The position numbers and the translations under genes were made by a program. Positions 26,471 through 50,802 of a DNA stretch of 64,000 nucleotides are shown here, piece by piece. The stretch spans positions 21,426,842-21,490,841 of the forward strand of contig NC_135549.1 in assembly GCF_964340395.1 (NCBI RefSeq). Direction: 5' to 3'. Each line of letters begins with the position of its first letter. Within the stretch, counting starts at the first letter, position 1. Below the pieces are notes generated by a model, which saw only the letters and a program-made list of their open reading frames with translations, ran no database searches and was not told where the DNA came from. This stretch comes from Glandiceps talaboti (Eukaryota > Hemichordata > Enteropneusta > Spengelidae).

Positions 26471-28464
26471 AAAAATATTTGTCTTTGACATGCACGAAAA
26501 AGTTGGGGGGTTTTCAAAGAAACAGTGAAAATAAACAGTCGATTACGTAGTACGCTGACCATTGAATAATGACTTTACAAGCATATATATGTAAACGTAC
26601 GAAAAAATAACATGGTGGGATTACGAAGTACGAAAATATCCCTTTAATACCCAGCTTCTGCGAAATGTGTTTAGGTTCATTTCATGATCAGGGGCCCAAA
26701 CAATGTTTGGGTACTAAATCGCAATTCGACAATGAACAACATGAGGTATTAATTACAGACATTTGATATTCCTTGCACGTCTTACTGAACAGCGTAGCAT
26801 ATCGTATCAATATAGGTCAACCCTGGATTTGTTGCACTCGTGAGTTGGATCATCATATCCTATACATTCACATTGATTCTGATGGTCGCATGTATACTCT
26901 GATTTGGTTTGTTCAAGACTGCCTGCAACAGTAAGAAAGAAAGGTGAGGAAGGTTTTGCTATTTTGTTGATAATTTTTATGACATAGGCCTCAGACCACT
27001 ATATAGAATTTCTCATAGTGGTCTGAGAATAGACATAGTGCTGATCTCAGACGCCATCACCGTCTAGACAGACGGGGACTACAAAGATGGACAGAGACAG
27101 ATACATAATTATGCTTTGATACAGATGTACGTCTACACAAAGGCAAATAGACTGTGTCATATTGCTACCACAACTTCACGTTATCTACCAAACGACGTCT
27201 TTCATAAAAGTGATTGTACTAGCTACATATTCTGATCCCTAAATTATGCTAAATAACCCCCCACCCCACCCCACTTTCAATTTTTTGTTGTTGAAAGCCT
27301 ATATATACTATAGATAGAATGGAATTTCTTAAATCAAGACCCTATAATATAATTAGTACATTGCTGCAATGACCTAATATTGCAACGACCGCTGAAACAT
27401 GTCAAGCATTAATAGTCCAATGTCTCATTATCTTGAGGCATAGTTTAAAGTTCATTGACATTCACGAGATACATTTGTGAAATGGCCTCATGACCTTAGT
27501 TGGGGTTTATGCTGAGCCTCGTTTTCAGTCACACTAGGTAAAATATTACACAGTAATTTATGTTGTTCTCTCTTAGAGAGCATCCAGATGGACTTTAATG
27601 ACTATTTACACGCAAGCCAAGTTGAACAAAACAAAGTATGAAATGTCTTACCTCGTCTTTCTTAGTCTCGACAACACGCGTCTACGTCACTGGTTCTGCT
27701 GTCCTCGAAATATGAGTTTAAACGTTCAAAATCCTCATTACTTTTCCCGATTTTCCATAAATTACCTGTGCTCATGTAAATATTTCATTCCCAATATTTA
27801 CTTCATTCAACCGGAATGATCTAAGGGGTTTATTACACGTCGAGTATTAACTCGTAGTGACAATAATGCCCCTTAGGTTACTCATATTTTCCTTGGCAGA
27901 ATGAAGAAAAATATGGGCGAAAATGTGTTATTGGTGTAGAAATTGTGTGTAAAAGTTCTCTTCTCTGTATCAATATAGCATTGTTTATTTTTCAATGGAC
28001 AATGACAGTCCGTGATGTTACACACCTTAACAATTTAAATGGAAAAGAAAAACATTCAGCTTGAGGCATAATAAAAAAAAATTCTGGTTCCGATTACGCT
28101 CAATTTTAGAATAGGTGGAGTAGGTAGATTTTTTATTTTATTTCATTATATATTTTTTTGTTCATGTCAGTGTCTAGCTCTCCTATCAGATGTGCAGTCA
28201 GAAGAACAGTTTTATATTGTCTTTTTATATAAGTTGATGCCAGTTTCCGCATCCACTGTTTCTCGTGAGACTTCACAATTTTTGCAATTTTACTATCTTT
28301 TTCTGGAATACGTAAAAAAAAAGTTTGGGGTCGGCGGTGAAAACTAGGTGGGGTCGGGTAACCGGGACCAAACGATTATTTTTTAGGCCTGACCATTGGG
28401 TGACAGTAAAACAAATGACAACTACAATGACATCCTCTACAGACTACAAGAGTGTTGGTATCCC
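26471..28464. other. No supported gene
   Basis: Contains a hairpin at 26,990-27,027 and a short cysteine-containing minus-strand frame at about 26,815-26,930 that I do not call as a gene. The rest is unique AT-rich DNA. Confidence 0.45.
26990..27027. repeat. Perfect 13-bp hairpin
   Basis: CTCAGACCACTAT (26,990-27,002) pairs with ATAGTGGTCTGAG (27,015-27,027) across a 12-base loop. Confidence 0.85.
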
Positions 28465-29068
28465 CTACTCTACTCTACTCTACTCTACTCTACTCTACTC
28501 TACTCTACTCTACTCTACTCGTCTCTGCTCTACTCTACTCTGCTCTGCTCTACTCTGCTCTACTCTACTCTACTCGATTCTGCTATGCTCTACTCTACTC
28601 GACTCTGCTCTACTCTACTCTGCTCTACTCGACTCTGCTCTGCTCTACTCTACTCTACTCTGCTCTACTCTACTCTGCTCTACTCGACTCTACTCTGCTC
28701 GACTCTACTCTGCTCTACTCTACTCTGCTCTACTCGACTCGACTCTACTCTGCTCTACTCTACTCTACTCTGCTCTACTCTACTCTACTCTACTCTACTC
28801 TACTCTACTCTACTCTACTCGACTCTGCTCTACTCTGCTCTGCTCTACTCTACTCTACTCTACTCTGCTCTACTCTACTCTACTCTACTCTGCTCTACTC
28901 TGCTCTACTCTACTCTACTCGACTCTGCTCTACTCTACTCTACTCTACTCTACTCTGCTCTACTCTACTCGACTCTGCTCTACTCTACTCTACTCTACTC
29001 TACTCTGCTCTACTCTACTCTACTCTACTCTACTCTACTCTACTCTACTCTACTCTACTCTACTCTAC
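28465..29068. repeat. (TACTC)n array with TGCTC and GACTC variants, about 600 bp
   Basis: A pentamer array in which TACTC units alternate with TGCTC and GACTC. All three plus frames stay open for more than 200 codons because the pentamer has no stop. This is not protein coding. Confidence 0.97.
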
Positions 29069-29224
29069 CCAAAAGTGAAATGACCTATTTCTTTATTTAC
29101 ACGTACCTAAAAGTTCCGTCTTAGTTACCAATCACGAAGACTAATTAGTACTGTTGTAACCAAATTGCAATTTCTTGTTAGAAAAAAATGACAATTCCTC
29201 TCTGTGTATTATTTTACAAGCTAA

Positions 29225-29973
29225 GGGAGTCTTCAGTAATTACAAGGGGGGGGGGGCCGGGGAAAATCAAGCCTGGGTCGTTGTGTAAAATATGACCCTC
29301 CCCCGATTCTGTCGCGCTAAAAAGGGACCCTCCCTCAATTTCCTTTCTCTAAAACATGACCTTCCCTCCGTTGAAATATTTCAAAAACGTGGTTTCAATG
29401 CTATCAGACATTGAAAAGGATACTAATCATAGAATGAATGGATTAAAGGACTTAATCCCACCGCTGCCACCATGTTGAAAGATTTAAAGTCATTGGTTAT
29501 TTCCCAACTACTAGCGCAATAGTGACTTTGTGTGAAATCGTCACTAACCAATATCTGTGTTTGGATCTCATTGGCTGAGCTGAAAGCCAGGGCATTAACT
29601 CCTGTCGGGCATTGTTGGGACTGAGGTCAACATCTCCACAACATTATCCCTAATATCCAACCCAACTTTTCCCGCTTTACTCCTGTGAGACCCACTTCTC
29701 TCCCCAAACATCGCAGCTGATAATTAATTACCTACATGGTTGTCAGCAGCTATTTAATTGACTATATAGTACCTAATTTTAATCCTAACCCCTAACCCTA
29801 CCCAATGCAGCCGCGATGGGATACTAAAATCACAAAAATAAGACAAAATTAAAATGTCCCCCCCCCTATCCCATTTTCTAAAATATGGCCCTATCCCGAG
29901 AACCGATTTGTAAAATGTACCCCTCCCCCTCCCTTTCCCCGGCCCTCTCACTTGTAAGTACAGAAGGCTCCGC
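29225..29973. repeat. Inverted-repeat element, about 750 bp
   Basis: Left end GGGAGTCTTCAGTAATTACA followed by a G-run and GGCCGGGGAAA is the inverted copy of the right end TTTCCCCGGCCC...CTTGTAAGTACAGAAGGCTC. The interior has C-rich blocks (GACCCTCCCCC, GGCCCTATCCC) and no transposase. The strong ends suggest a non-autonomous DNA transposon. Confidence 0.65.
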
Positions 29974-34416
<4,443 letters not shown>

Positions 34417-34988
34417 ACATGACTCAAGAACGAGGTAAATTCCAAGTTTGTACTTTTTTTATATTATTATAATATATTTTTTATAACATGTCAGTTGACT
34501 ATCACATGAACATCAAATACGTACCGTAGCTGAAATAAGGTATTTATTTGTCTAGTAAATCAGTAATGTATTTATCTGCTTCTAAAACTTCATTTTGCGT
34601 GTCTACATCCATTTTGATTTCGATATTTAATGTAAATCGTACACAATCCTTATATTTCGTTTAAATCTTTGATTAAGCACAAAACAAAGTAAGTACTTCC
34701 CTTTTTCACTTCCATTTCAGTGGATACCAGGCCTTGCACTGTAACCATGGTAACGATATGCGCTGTTCTTCATCACCTGCCAACTACCATTGTCGCAAAC
34801 CACGACCTGTTTTACGGCAACGTTCTTAACGAGTCTCCCACTGGTTTTATTTCGAAATGTAGTGGTAGAAATAATAACTATGGTTTGCAAGAATGTAATA
34901 TACCCACCAAATATTATGGCAATCGGTCCAGTGGTTTTTGACTTTTTAAGTTGTTTACACACACACACACAAAAAAAAAAAAACAACA

Positions 34989-35023
<35 letters not shown>

Positions 35024-35110
35024 CTTGGCGATGCCTATAGCACTACTGAATGTTATCAGTTCAGTCAGTGCTAAAAATTCAATGAGTTTGGAATCAACCA
35101 TAGATCCTAC
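34417..35110. other. No supported gene; compound microsatellite
   Basis: Holds a compound (AC)n, A-run and (CAGA)n tract at 34,957-35,023. A minus-strand frame at 34,717-34,989 contains CDNGSW but no other sushi-domain features. I do not call it. Confidence 0.45.
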
Positions 35111-37283
35111 CAGTACCGTAGCCTGCGGGGGCAAGGGGGGCAGCTGCCCCCCCCCCCCTGAGATTTGGGAAAAAAGAAAGAAAAAAAGCTACTTTTTGAA
35201 TACATAGCAATGCTATTAAAATCGTTATTTACGTGACGATTCCTAGCATGCGCGATTTCAATGGATAGTTCACTATTAAAGTGACTGTACACTGACTCAT
35301 GGCTAATATGTATCTTATATCGCTATTGTACGCTGGCTTAACTTTGAATTAAAATGTGTCCTGTTAAAAATTGTAACATTTTGCAGCAAATTAAAAAAAA
35401 ATTGCGCGGGAAAGTACAAAAGAAGTGCGCACATGCACTGTGCATTTTCCGCGAGTAACAGTAGTCTTGAAAGTCTCCTTCATTTGAAGATAGCAAGTCG
35501 CAATTATAATGTCAGCGAGTGAAACTCAAAAAAAAAGACGGAAAATGTCGTTCAACGTGAGGTTGCCTGCTATGCTGCATGCAGTGACTCGTGACTCCGA
35601 AGATACTCTCGATCTCATTTACATCTTGTTCATTAAAACATTTCATGCTGATAAAACGGCAGATCTCTTTTTGGAATATTTGGTGACCCTGAAAAACTAT
35701 TAAACTAGGTATGCAGTTTAAGATCCACTATTTGAAGATATTGCTTTCAATAATTGTGTTCGACGTTGTCTTTGGTTAAAATGTTGTTTGATATATTAAA
35801 TTATCTCATTGCACACTGACACTAGCGTTATTCCGCAATTCATTTTGAAGCGACAATTTGCTATGGAAAGCATGGCCCTGAATTTGTAAACAGAGCTGTA
35901 CCTTCGACATCAAAATCCAAACTTCAATTTCTATTATAATGATAATGACAAGGACAATTCACTGAGTTCACCTTGGGTTCGACATAAACGAGGCCATAAC
36001 AGTTTTGGGAGTTCGGTAAAGAAAATGATTATTTTGTTGTGTTACTTATTTGAGAAAGCACCATCCATTTTTTTTACTTTGAATGTGACATCTTTTCGGC
36101 AACTACTTTGAAAGATACGACATCAGGCCAGAAAAAATGAAAAAGCTATATTTTCTGAATAGTACATGTAACAATATACATTTGAGTCTATTCCAAATTA
36201 TATAATATCTTATACAGTGGTTTACTTGGCTCTGATGTTGCATACAAGCATGAATTGAGATTAAATATCCAATGTGCACTAAAAAGAATTGAACAAAAGT
36301 TTACGACCATTGGGCCATCAAAAGTCTGAAAGTCTTGAAATTTTTTGCTCTTTATTCGGGATTTTTTGGAACGAAATCAAACTTTAGGAGAAGTCATTTA
36401 CTATGTGCACATCCGCATAATATATCTTTCAGCTTTGCCACTTCCAGATAATATGTAATACAAAGCATAATTGTTTCAATTCTGGTATTTTATTATGTCT
36501 ATGGTTTGATATTTTATGCCTCTAAATGGCCTCCTACACTGTCTTATTTTCAATTTTATTTCACATTTGGAGTTGTCTCCTTCCAATGCATCATTGTACT
36601 ATATTATTTTATATCTCCACTGTAGCCGTAGGTGACAGAAGCCTGAGAAGGGGTGGCTAAAATAATGCTTGAGTTTCAATTGGCGGGGCTTAACATTTTT
36701 TGAGAAGAGAGGGTGAGAGGAACTACACCATTTGTTTAACCGTAAATTGTGTACATTTCCTAACTGTAGCTATGCAGACAAATTACATGAGATAGTATCA
36801 AGATGACTGAATAAGTTCTATCTAAACTCGACCTGAAATATGGTTTGTTTTATCCTTGTCAAAAAAATGAAATTGACCTACTTACCCAATGTGATTGGTT
36901 AGGTTACCCGTTGACAAGCATTTTTTGTTTTCTGATATGATATGATTACATATGATATTTAATTGCGTATGCTAAAATATATATTATGTAAATCGCATGC
37001 AAATTTATGTAAATTAGAACTATTCTAAATTTTAAATGCATGATTGCACCAAGACAAAGTTCTGCCCCCCCCCCCCCCCCCCCCCGGCAATTTGGTCAGG
37101 CTACGGCCTAGTCTATCAGCTAGCCCTCGGATGTTCTTCCGATAAAATACGACATACAGCCGAACAACTCTATCGAGGATGGAACATTTTCGGGCAGGCC
37201 CTCACATGCGAACTTCGTTCGCTTATAGTTATAGCATCGAAAGAAAGCCCGAACGTCTAGCAGCAAGACTAGCTACGGCCCTG
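35111..37283. mobile_element. hAT-like non-autonomous DNA element
   Basis: The left end CAGTACCGTAGCCTG and the right end, read inward as CAGGGCCGTAG-CCTG once the nested element at 37,109-37,271 is set aside, form inverted repeats. Next to them lie a C-run (35,147-35,158, preceded by GGGGGGCAGCTG) and a C-run of about 22 (37,065-37,085). CAG termini with this layout are common in hAT elements. No transposase is seen; a 64-codon frame (35,509-35,703) begins MSASETQKKRRK and matches nothing I know. I see no clear target duplication for the host element. Confidence 0.6.
37109..37271. mobile_element. Nested foldback element with 9-bp target duplication
   Basis: Begins TAGTCTATCAGCTAG and ends CTAGCAGCAAGACTA, imperfect inverted repeats. 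It is flanked directly on both sides by GCTACGGCC (37,100-37,108 and 37,272-37,280), so it inserted into the right end of the hAT-like element. The 9-bp duplication and foldback shape suggest a Mutator-like non-autonomous element. A sister copy is at 58,194-58,323. Confidence 0.75.
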
Positions 37284-38829
37284 CCCTACACACGTGTAGA
37301 GTCTATGAATCCATGAATCAGCTGAGCGAGCTTGTTGTACTATTATAGCGCCCTCTATAACCACTCTGTGCTACACTGGCATTTATACTACCTTTGATAG
37401 TATGCACATGAAAAGTGTGGGTGATTCTTCACTATTCACATCATTGTTACTCACAGTAAGCAATTACAAGAACATCCACAATGACAGACAACAACTAGCA
37501 ATCGTATTTTACAATATAACACACACCCTCCACCCGCTAGTAATAATGAGGAATACAGAAATATCTGAATGTATGTTTATAACGTATGGCATGAAACCTT
37601 TCATATGATACATATTATAATAATAAAGTATATACTGTCCAATCAGTGGGAATCTTACATGTAAGAGTGACTTCACATCATCCCCTTGATAAAACTCACT
37701 GCATGTAGAATGGCATGGATGGAAGGTTAACATCATGGGTAAAATCTTGAATATACTTCACATGCAAAAATGAAATGTTCATTATTATAGGAACTCTGAG
37801 TAGAATGTAAATCCTAGGAGTGCCCTAAATGATAGTTTAGTAAATATACATGTAGTTGTTTTCGTTGTCAGCGATCAGAATGTCGTATTAAAGAAAGCCA
37901 TTTGACTATACGGTGGAGATGATCAAAGCAAAGTGTCTAGAGGGACTAAACTACCTAACTGGCAAATCTTCTGATCTATATATACACACTCTCTTTGGAT
38001 TCCATTCACTACACAGACTCAATTAACAAGACAAGTAGACAATCTTTGGTAGTCCTATTGGGCTACCAATTTCAGAAAGTGGTAGTCCAAGGCCAATTTC
38101 AGAAAGTGGTAGTCCCATATGCCTGAATTGAAAACAGAGTTCCCCGATTGGAAATATATGTTATCAAAACAAATTCATGTCTGTAAATTTTCCATCATTT
38201 AAATCACCACAATAATCAGTGGTGGTCTGAGTGGGCTACCAGCTGCAAATTATGGTAGCCCAATGACAAGAACTGGTGGTCTGTGGACACGGGACTACTG
38301 TTAATTTGGGGCCCTGTATACAGCAATGTGATCAAAGCGTACAGAGGGACTTGACTACCTAAAATGGCAAATCTTCCTGTCTATGACAAACACACACTCT
38401 CTTTGGATTCCATTCAATACACAGATTCAAAAAAAATGAGACGAGTACACAATCCTATACAGCAATGTGGACTTTTAATATATTGAACTAGACTATGATA
38501 ACAATTACATTAAATGACGCTGAGTATAATAACAATCCAAAAAATAAATTTACTGAACAGGTATAACATGGACACAAAATGTATACAAGAAAGTTGAAAT
38601 GTTGGTCAAATATACAAGTGATCAGTGAATGTAAAGGGCTGTAAAGGCAAATCTTGGATTTTTTCGATGCAAAATACTCCACAAATATTGATGTCACAGA
38701 TTGTAACGAGCAGTTAAAAAAAACAGTAGCTAGTAATGAACCAGACCATCTAGGACCTTGGCTGCTGCTGTTGCTGCTGTGAGTAGGGCGCCCTCTAGTG
38801 ACAACAGTTTGTGGTGTATTTTATGATCT
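37284..38829. other. Non-coding, contains a direct duplication
   Basis: No gene is visible. A duplicated segment at 37,918-38,456 is listed separately. Confidence 0.45.
37918..38456. repeat. Direct duplication of about 130 bp, about 400 bp apart
   Basis: GATCAAAGC...AGAGGGACT...ACTACCTAA...TGGCAAATCTTC and ACACACTCTCTTTGGATTCC occur in both 37,918-38,048 and 38,325-38,456. Between them lie tandem copies of TTTCAGAAAGTGGTAGTCC. Confidence 0.75.
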
Positions 38830-39143
38830 AGTGTTCTCCCCAGGGAGTGGCTAAATTTTCACACCACACACAAGATTGGTATGTGTAAATAATTGACTTT
38901 TGCAAGTAATGTGGCATAAAGCTGTTACAGCCTCGATTGTTTACATTACGTTGCAGCATGGAGGCATCCAAACGAAATGAAAGCACAGCTGCTCTACCTG
39001 TGCTTGCTCTACGGTTTACACAAAATGAACTTATAGCATCGAGGCATCACTTGGTCACGTGAGTTTATAGCATAGCAGCAGCCATTTTTTTTTTTTCATT
39101 GAAATTACAGCCTGTATGCTATAATTACTCTGGGGAGAACACC
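38830..39143. repeat. MITE with GTGTTCTCCCCAG ends
   Basis: Left end GTGTTCTCCCCAGGGAGT (from 38,831) and right end ACTCTGGGGAGAACACC (to 39,143) are inverted repeats around about 280 bp of non-coding DNA. Confidence 0.7.
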
Positions 39144-42100
39144 TGTATTCCTAAACATTTAGTCATGACTACCTTTTTTTTATATGATAAAAACAGTCAG
39201 TTTTCATTTAAAATAGTCAAATTGGTTTAGGATGTTGAGGAAAAGCAAACAGTTGCCCATCTGAGCTGTGTCATGTCTATTCTTGCCCTTTTTCATATCA
39301 GATATATACCTTAGTAGTAATTCACATATTGGATTATGTTCAGCAAGCAGAAAAATCGACAACACATAAATGACTTGAAATCGCATCCAATAATGTCTTG
39401 ATCAAATAATGATGGATGCCATGACAACAGTACCAGATGTCTAGTTGCTGGGGTCAGATAATCACGGTTTCTATGACGACAGCATCAGTGGCAACTAGAT
39501 TTCGTGTACATTTGTTGGTTAAATCATGTCTTAATCATTGATTAGTCTGTGAAATCTTCACCTTTTTTTTTTATCTGATTAACATCATAAATTGTTTGGA
39601 AAAGAAAGCACTTATCTGTATTATATTATCTTTGGTTGCTATCAATTTCAGTTCTTAAAAACTTGTAATTTTTGGATCACAACAGAATTCTCATCAACCC
39701 ATGCTACCTCACCCCCCTTATTCCAATCAAATGGACCAGTCCAATGTATTACAAAAGCATCGGCTGGTCCATAATGTACAGGAAGATAGGGGTGTGCAGA
39801 AATAATTTGAGTGAGTGTAATGGTGTGGTTTCTGATATCACAGAAAGGAAAGAAGACAGTGGAAAAAAAAGGTATGTATGATTTAGTCAACCATGTTTTG
39901 AAGAACATGTTCGGTTTTCGTTGTTTTAAAAATGTATTCCTACTATATTTCATCATTTTTTTGTATTTTTTTTTTTTTTTTATAGTTTATTAAAGATTGC
40001 ATGGCAGAGTAGATGTCTTCACATTATGAAATTGATACCAGTTCACCTATTTCAGTCAGACTCTGCTTGCCGTAACTACGTCGCTCAACACACACGATAA
40101 ATTAAAAATCCCTAACCTATGACAATGAAGCTTTACTTCAAGCTCAACAATCTTGTATCTAAGAACTGACAAATTTTCGAGTAAAATCGCTTCATTTTAT
40201 GCCTAGGCAAATAACTGTACAGTGAAATAAAGTCGAGACTGAAAATTAAAATACTGACTATTAACTAATATCAATGGCCGTCTGTCTTGTATTAAGTCAC
40301 TCATCCTGACATTTCTTTTTTAATATAGAAAAATTCATCTTGTTCAAGTTTGAAGAAGAATCTCACCTCAGAAAAAAAGTACGCTAACATACACTTTGTA
40401 ATTGTTTTAGTCCAGTTTTGTGTTTGTATTGTTGTTATCAAACCAGCACTGGAATGTACTTGTAGTATTTGCTGGTCTTCCTTGCTTTTGGTCTTTGGAA
40501 TGCTGTACCCCTCATACACTACCAGTCTAGCCCACAAAATAATGCATCAATCCATGACTACATTACAAGCAAACACCCTATTGTGGTCAATTCTATTATC
40601 ACCAGGGATGGTAAGACAACTTTGTGAGGGGCAGAATGCACTTTTTTTATAGAATTATTGCACAGTTATTTCATTTATCATCTTTCTTTCTTTTTTAATA
40701 GTCTAGGCACCATTTCTCAGTAAATATTGTTGAATATACTCAGGCAGTGATTTTTACAACAGTTTTTATGTGGAATATTTTCAGTAACAACTGGTCGTTT
40801 ATTGAATATTTGAATGTCCCTGAATCAAACACAACGTTGACTTGTAAGACTGTATTCCTCTTTAACAATTGCATCTTTTACAGATTTTTTTTGTTCCAAC
40901 TTCCATGGTGAGATTTTTCTTCAAACTCAACATTACATATTCATAAGTTGGCAATCATGTGACTAAACAGGGATGGCTGATTGGTTCAAGACTGTGATTG
41001 ACATATTACACCATCCACCCATCCATACTTTAGTATGTACTTATACAATGTAGATAGTAGAAAGCATCAACAACTACATCACAATAATTTTCTCAACCGG
41101 TCTCACTTTTTGAAATCTGTTGACATTATTTCTTCTCTTTTTTTCATAATTTTGATCAAATCAAATCAGTGGGGATTTTTCAAGGTCAAAAGCAATTAAT
41201 TATAAATATGATAATTACACTGACAAATTGAAAAGTAAGCAAATATCGGGGGTCTTGAAACCTCTTAAATTCGATTTACGGCTGAAAGATGGGCGGAAAA
41301 AGATCTGGGGGAAGAATAAAATACGATAACACCTACCAGTCCCTGTGGCAAGAGATCAATCTTTAAATTTTCTCTCTCTCAATGTTATCAATAAAAACAA
41401 TTATTGAAAACCACCTAAACTCAAGTCAAAAATTCTGCAGAAAGACATCATGACATTACAACTGTAACGCAATGGACAGAACAGAACAATCCTGAAGTCG
41501 ACAAAAACACAAAAACATTTCATGACATAAAATACACATTTACAATATGCCGATAAAACACGAAAGGTAGTAATAACATCAATTTTTAGTTTTACAAATA
41601 AAAAAAAAACGCCTTCGTCTGTATTTTTTTTTGCTTTTCCCTGTAATCTCATTCACCTCTGAAAAACTACATTCAAAATTGCAATCACTGAATTTGTCAA
41701 CATCACGTATGTACGACGGCGCCGGCGACTCCAGGTCCTTTTCAAAAAATTTTCGTTACTTTTTTTTTTGTGATGTCTTTTTTTTTTTTTTTAAGTATAA
41801 CGTGATCTTTGTAAACAGATACATGCTCTACATGTACTAAGTATAATGTACGAATGTGTTTATATGGAAAACTACCTCTGGTAAGGGGAAGAATTGTTAC
41901 ATGGAGGGCATTATTATATATGATGTACATACCAGGTTCACTAAAAGAAAATTAAATAAGACTAAAAAATGTGATCAGCATGGCGAGAGAGTGTAAATAC
42001 AGATGACGCTGCTGTTGTGCATGTGTTAACTGGTCTAAAAATTCCTGCGGAAAAATGTGAAAAAATCAAGCCTGTTACCTCTCTACATTTCAAAAGAGAG

Positions 42101-43267
42101 AGTAGTCATTTTAATCTAACACTGAATCTTTCCAAAAATCTTTTTTCTTGTTGTTTATTGATTTTTTTTTTTTTTTTGCAGAGCCAACCTTCCTGTTAAG
42201 AACACGGATGTGTTCAAACTAAGAGGAAGTGGCAGTGAAAAAATGTCCACTATTTAAACAAGTACGCTGTTGAATACACATGTAATAATATATCAACTTA
42301 GCATGGTTCATATAGCTTACTGTCGGCATGTCAGAAAAAAAAAACAGTTTAAATCTGATACATCACAGTTCATCCAAATTTGAGCACACTCCCTCCCCAA
42401 ACTGGTATGAGGAAGAGGACAGAAAACACAGAATCTAACTATGGTTTGTCTACAACCCCCCTCCCCCTTCCCATCACATGGTGCTCATATAGTAAACACA
42501 AATACCCACTGAAGCCAGTGATGTCCCTATATACTGATCAATACTGCCCAATGGCACTGTAATATCTTTAAGTGTTCTCCTACGTGTACAACAGTGTCTT
42601 TACTAAATCCTAAGCTCTCTTTTTTTTTGTGTGTGTGTGAAATTTCTTTTGTGAATAAATTTTCTTCTTGAAAAATCAAGAAATGATGGAGTCTTCCTGC
42701 ACTGTATAGTCAAACAAACAAAACACCTTTAAAGATGACACTTGGTGGTACTTATGTTGGTTAGATAGTTGACGGTTGTTGCCATCATCATCACCAATGG
42801 TTGGTCTCTCCTCTTCAAATTCAGAAAGAACAGATATGTTTTCTTACACGGTGTCAAAGCTCAAGACTTCAATATTTCATAACATTAATAAAAGCCAATA
42901 TACACTTACAGAGAGATCTGTTGATGAAGAGACACACAGAATAATAGCTTATCAATTCAGAGATTTCAAAACATCATGTTTGAAATGAAATTCTTAAACC
43001 TGCATGTGGAACATTTTTTTCATCAAATAACCAAGATATATTCACTAGAAATTGGTCAATTACTAATATAAAAAGACACTGTATCTGTTAATCAGTGGTC
43101 AACATTATATGTACGTAGTGTAGTGGCAAGAATAAATCTTGAGCAACAGCTCGGTTTTGAATCTGTGTTTTTTTGTGGCAGTGAATATTCACTTTCTGAA
43201 AATATTTCATCTATGAAATGATTTTTTTGGTTAAAAATCACATGTTATGTCAATCACTCATGCTTAC
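39144..43267. other. Downstream flank or 3' UTR of the G alpha-i gene
   Basis: About 4 kb without a supported gene. It lies downstream of the minus-strand G alpha-i gene, so part may be its 3' UTR. Many T-runs are present. No open frame has recognisable content. Confidence 0.45.
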
Positions 43268-43312
43268 AACTATTATCAACTATTATCAACTATTATCAAC
43301 TATTATCAACCA
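43268..43312. repeat. (TATTATCAAC)n short array
   Basis: Four copies of ACTATTATCA in tandem. Confidence 0.9.
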
Positions 43313-43319
43313 TACGTAT

Positions 43320-43720
43320 ATTGATCTAAGACTCACTGTTACCCATTGATTGCATTCACCCCATATACCTTCTATCATACAAGACTCACTGTTATCCATT
43401 GATTGCATTCACCTCATATACCTTCTATCATACAAGACTCACTGTTACCCATTGATTGCATTCACTATACCTTCTATCATACATACATTGATACACGACT
43501 CACTGTTACCCACTGACTGCATTCACCTCATATACCTTCTATCATACATACATTGATCTAATACTCACTGTTACCCATTGACTGCATTCACCTCATATAC
43601 CTTCTATCATACATACATAGATCTCAGACTCATTGCTACCCATTGATTGCATTCACCTCATATACCTTCTATCATACATGTACATAGATCTCAGACTCAC
43701 TGCTACCCATTGACTGCATT
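43320..43720. repeat. Minisatellite, unit 53-65 bp, about 6 copies
   Basis: The unit contains GACTCACTGTTACCCATTGA, then TGCATTCACC-TCATATACC and TTCTATCATACAT. The array ends about 15 bp from the G alpha-i stop codon, so it lies in the presumed 3' UTR. Confidence 0.92.
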
Positions 43721-43735
43721 CCCTCACCTTTGGAT

Positions 43736-50802
<7,067 letters not shown>

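Noticed and set aside
28325-29124. Long plus-strand frames of 208-252 codons rich in Leu, Tyr, Ser, Thr
   Set aside because: They are translations of the TACTC pentamer array, open in all three frames, with no domain outside the repeat.
34717-34989. Minus-strand frame with CDNGSW, reminiscent of a sushi domain
   Set aside because: Only one such motif, no cysteine pattern or splice sites to support it, and the frame runs into a microsatellite.
35101-37293. Target-site duplication for the hAT-like element
   Set aside because: The 8 bases on each side (GATCCTAC and CCCTACAC) do not match, so I do not claim a duplication.
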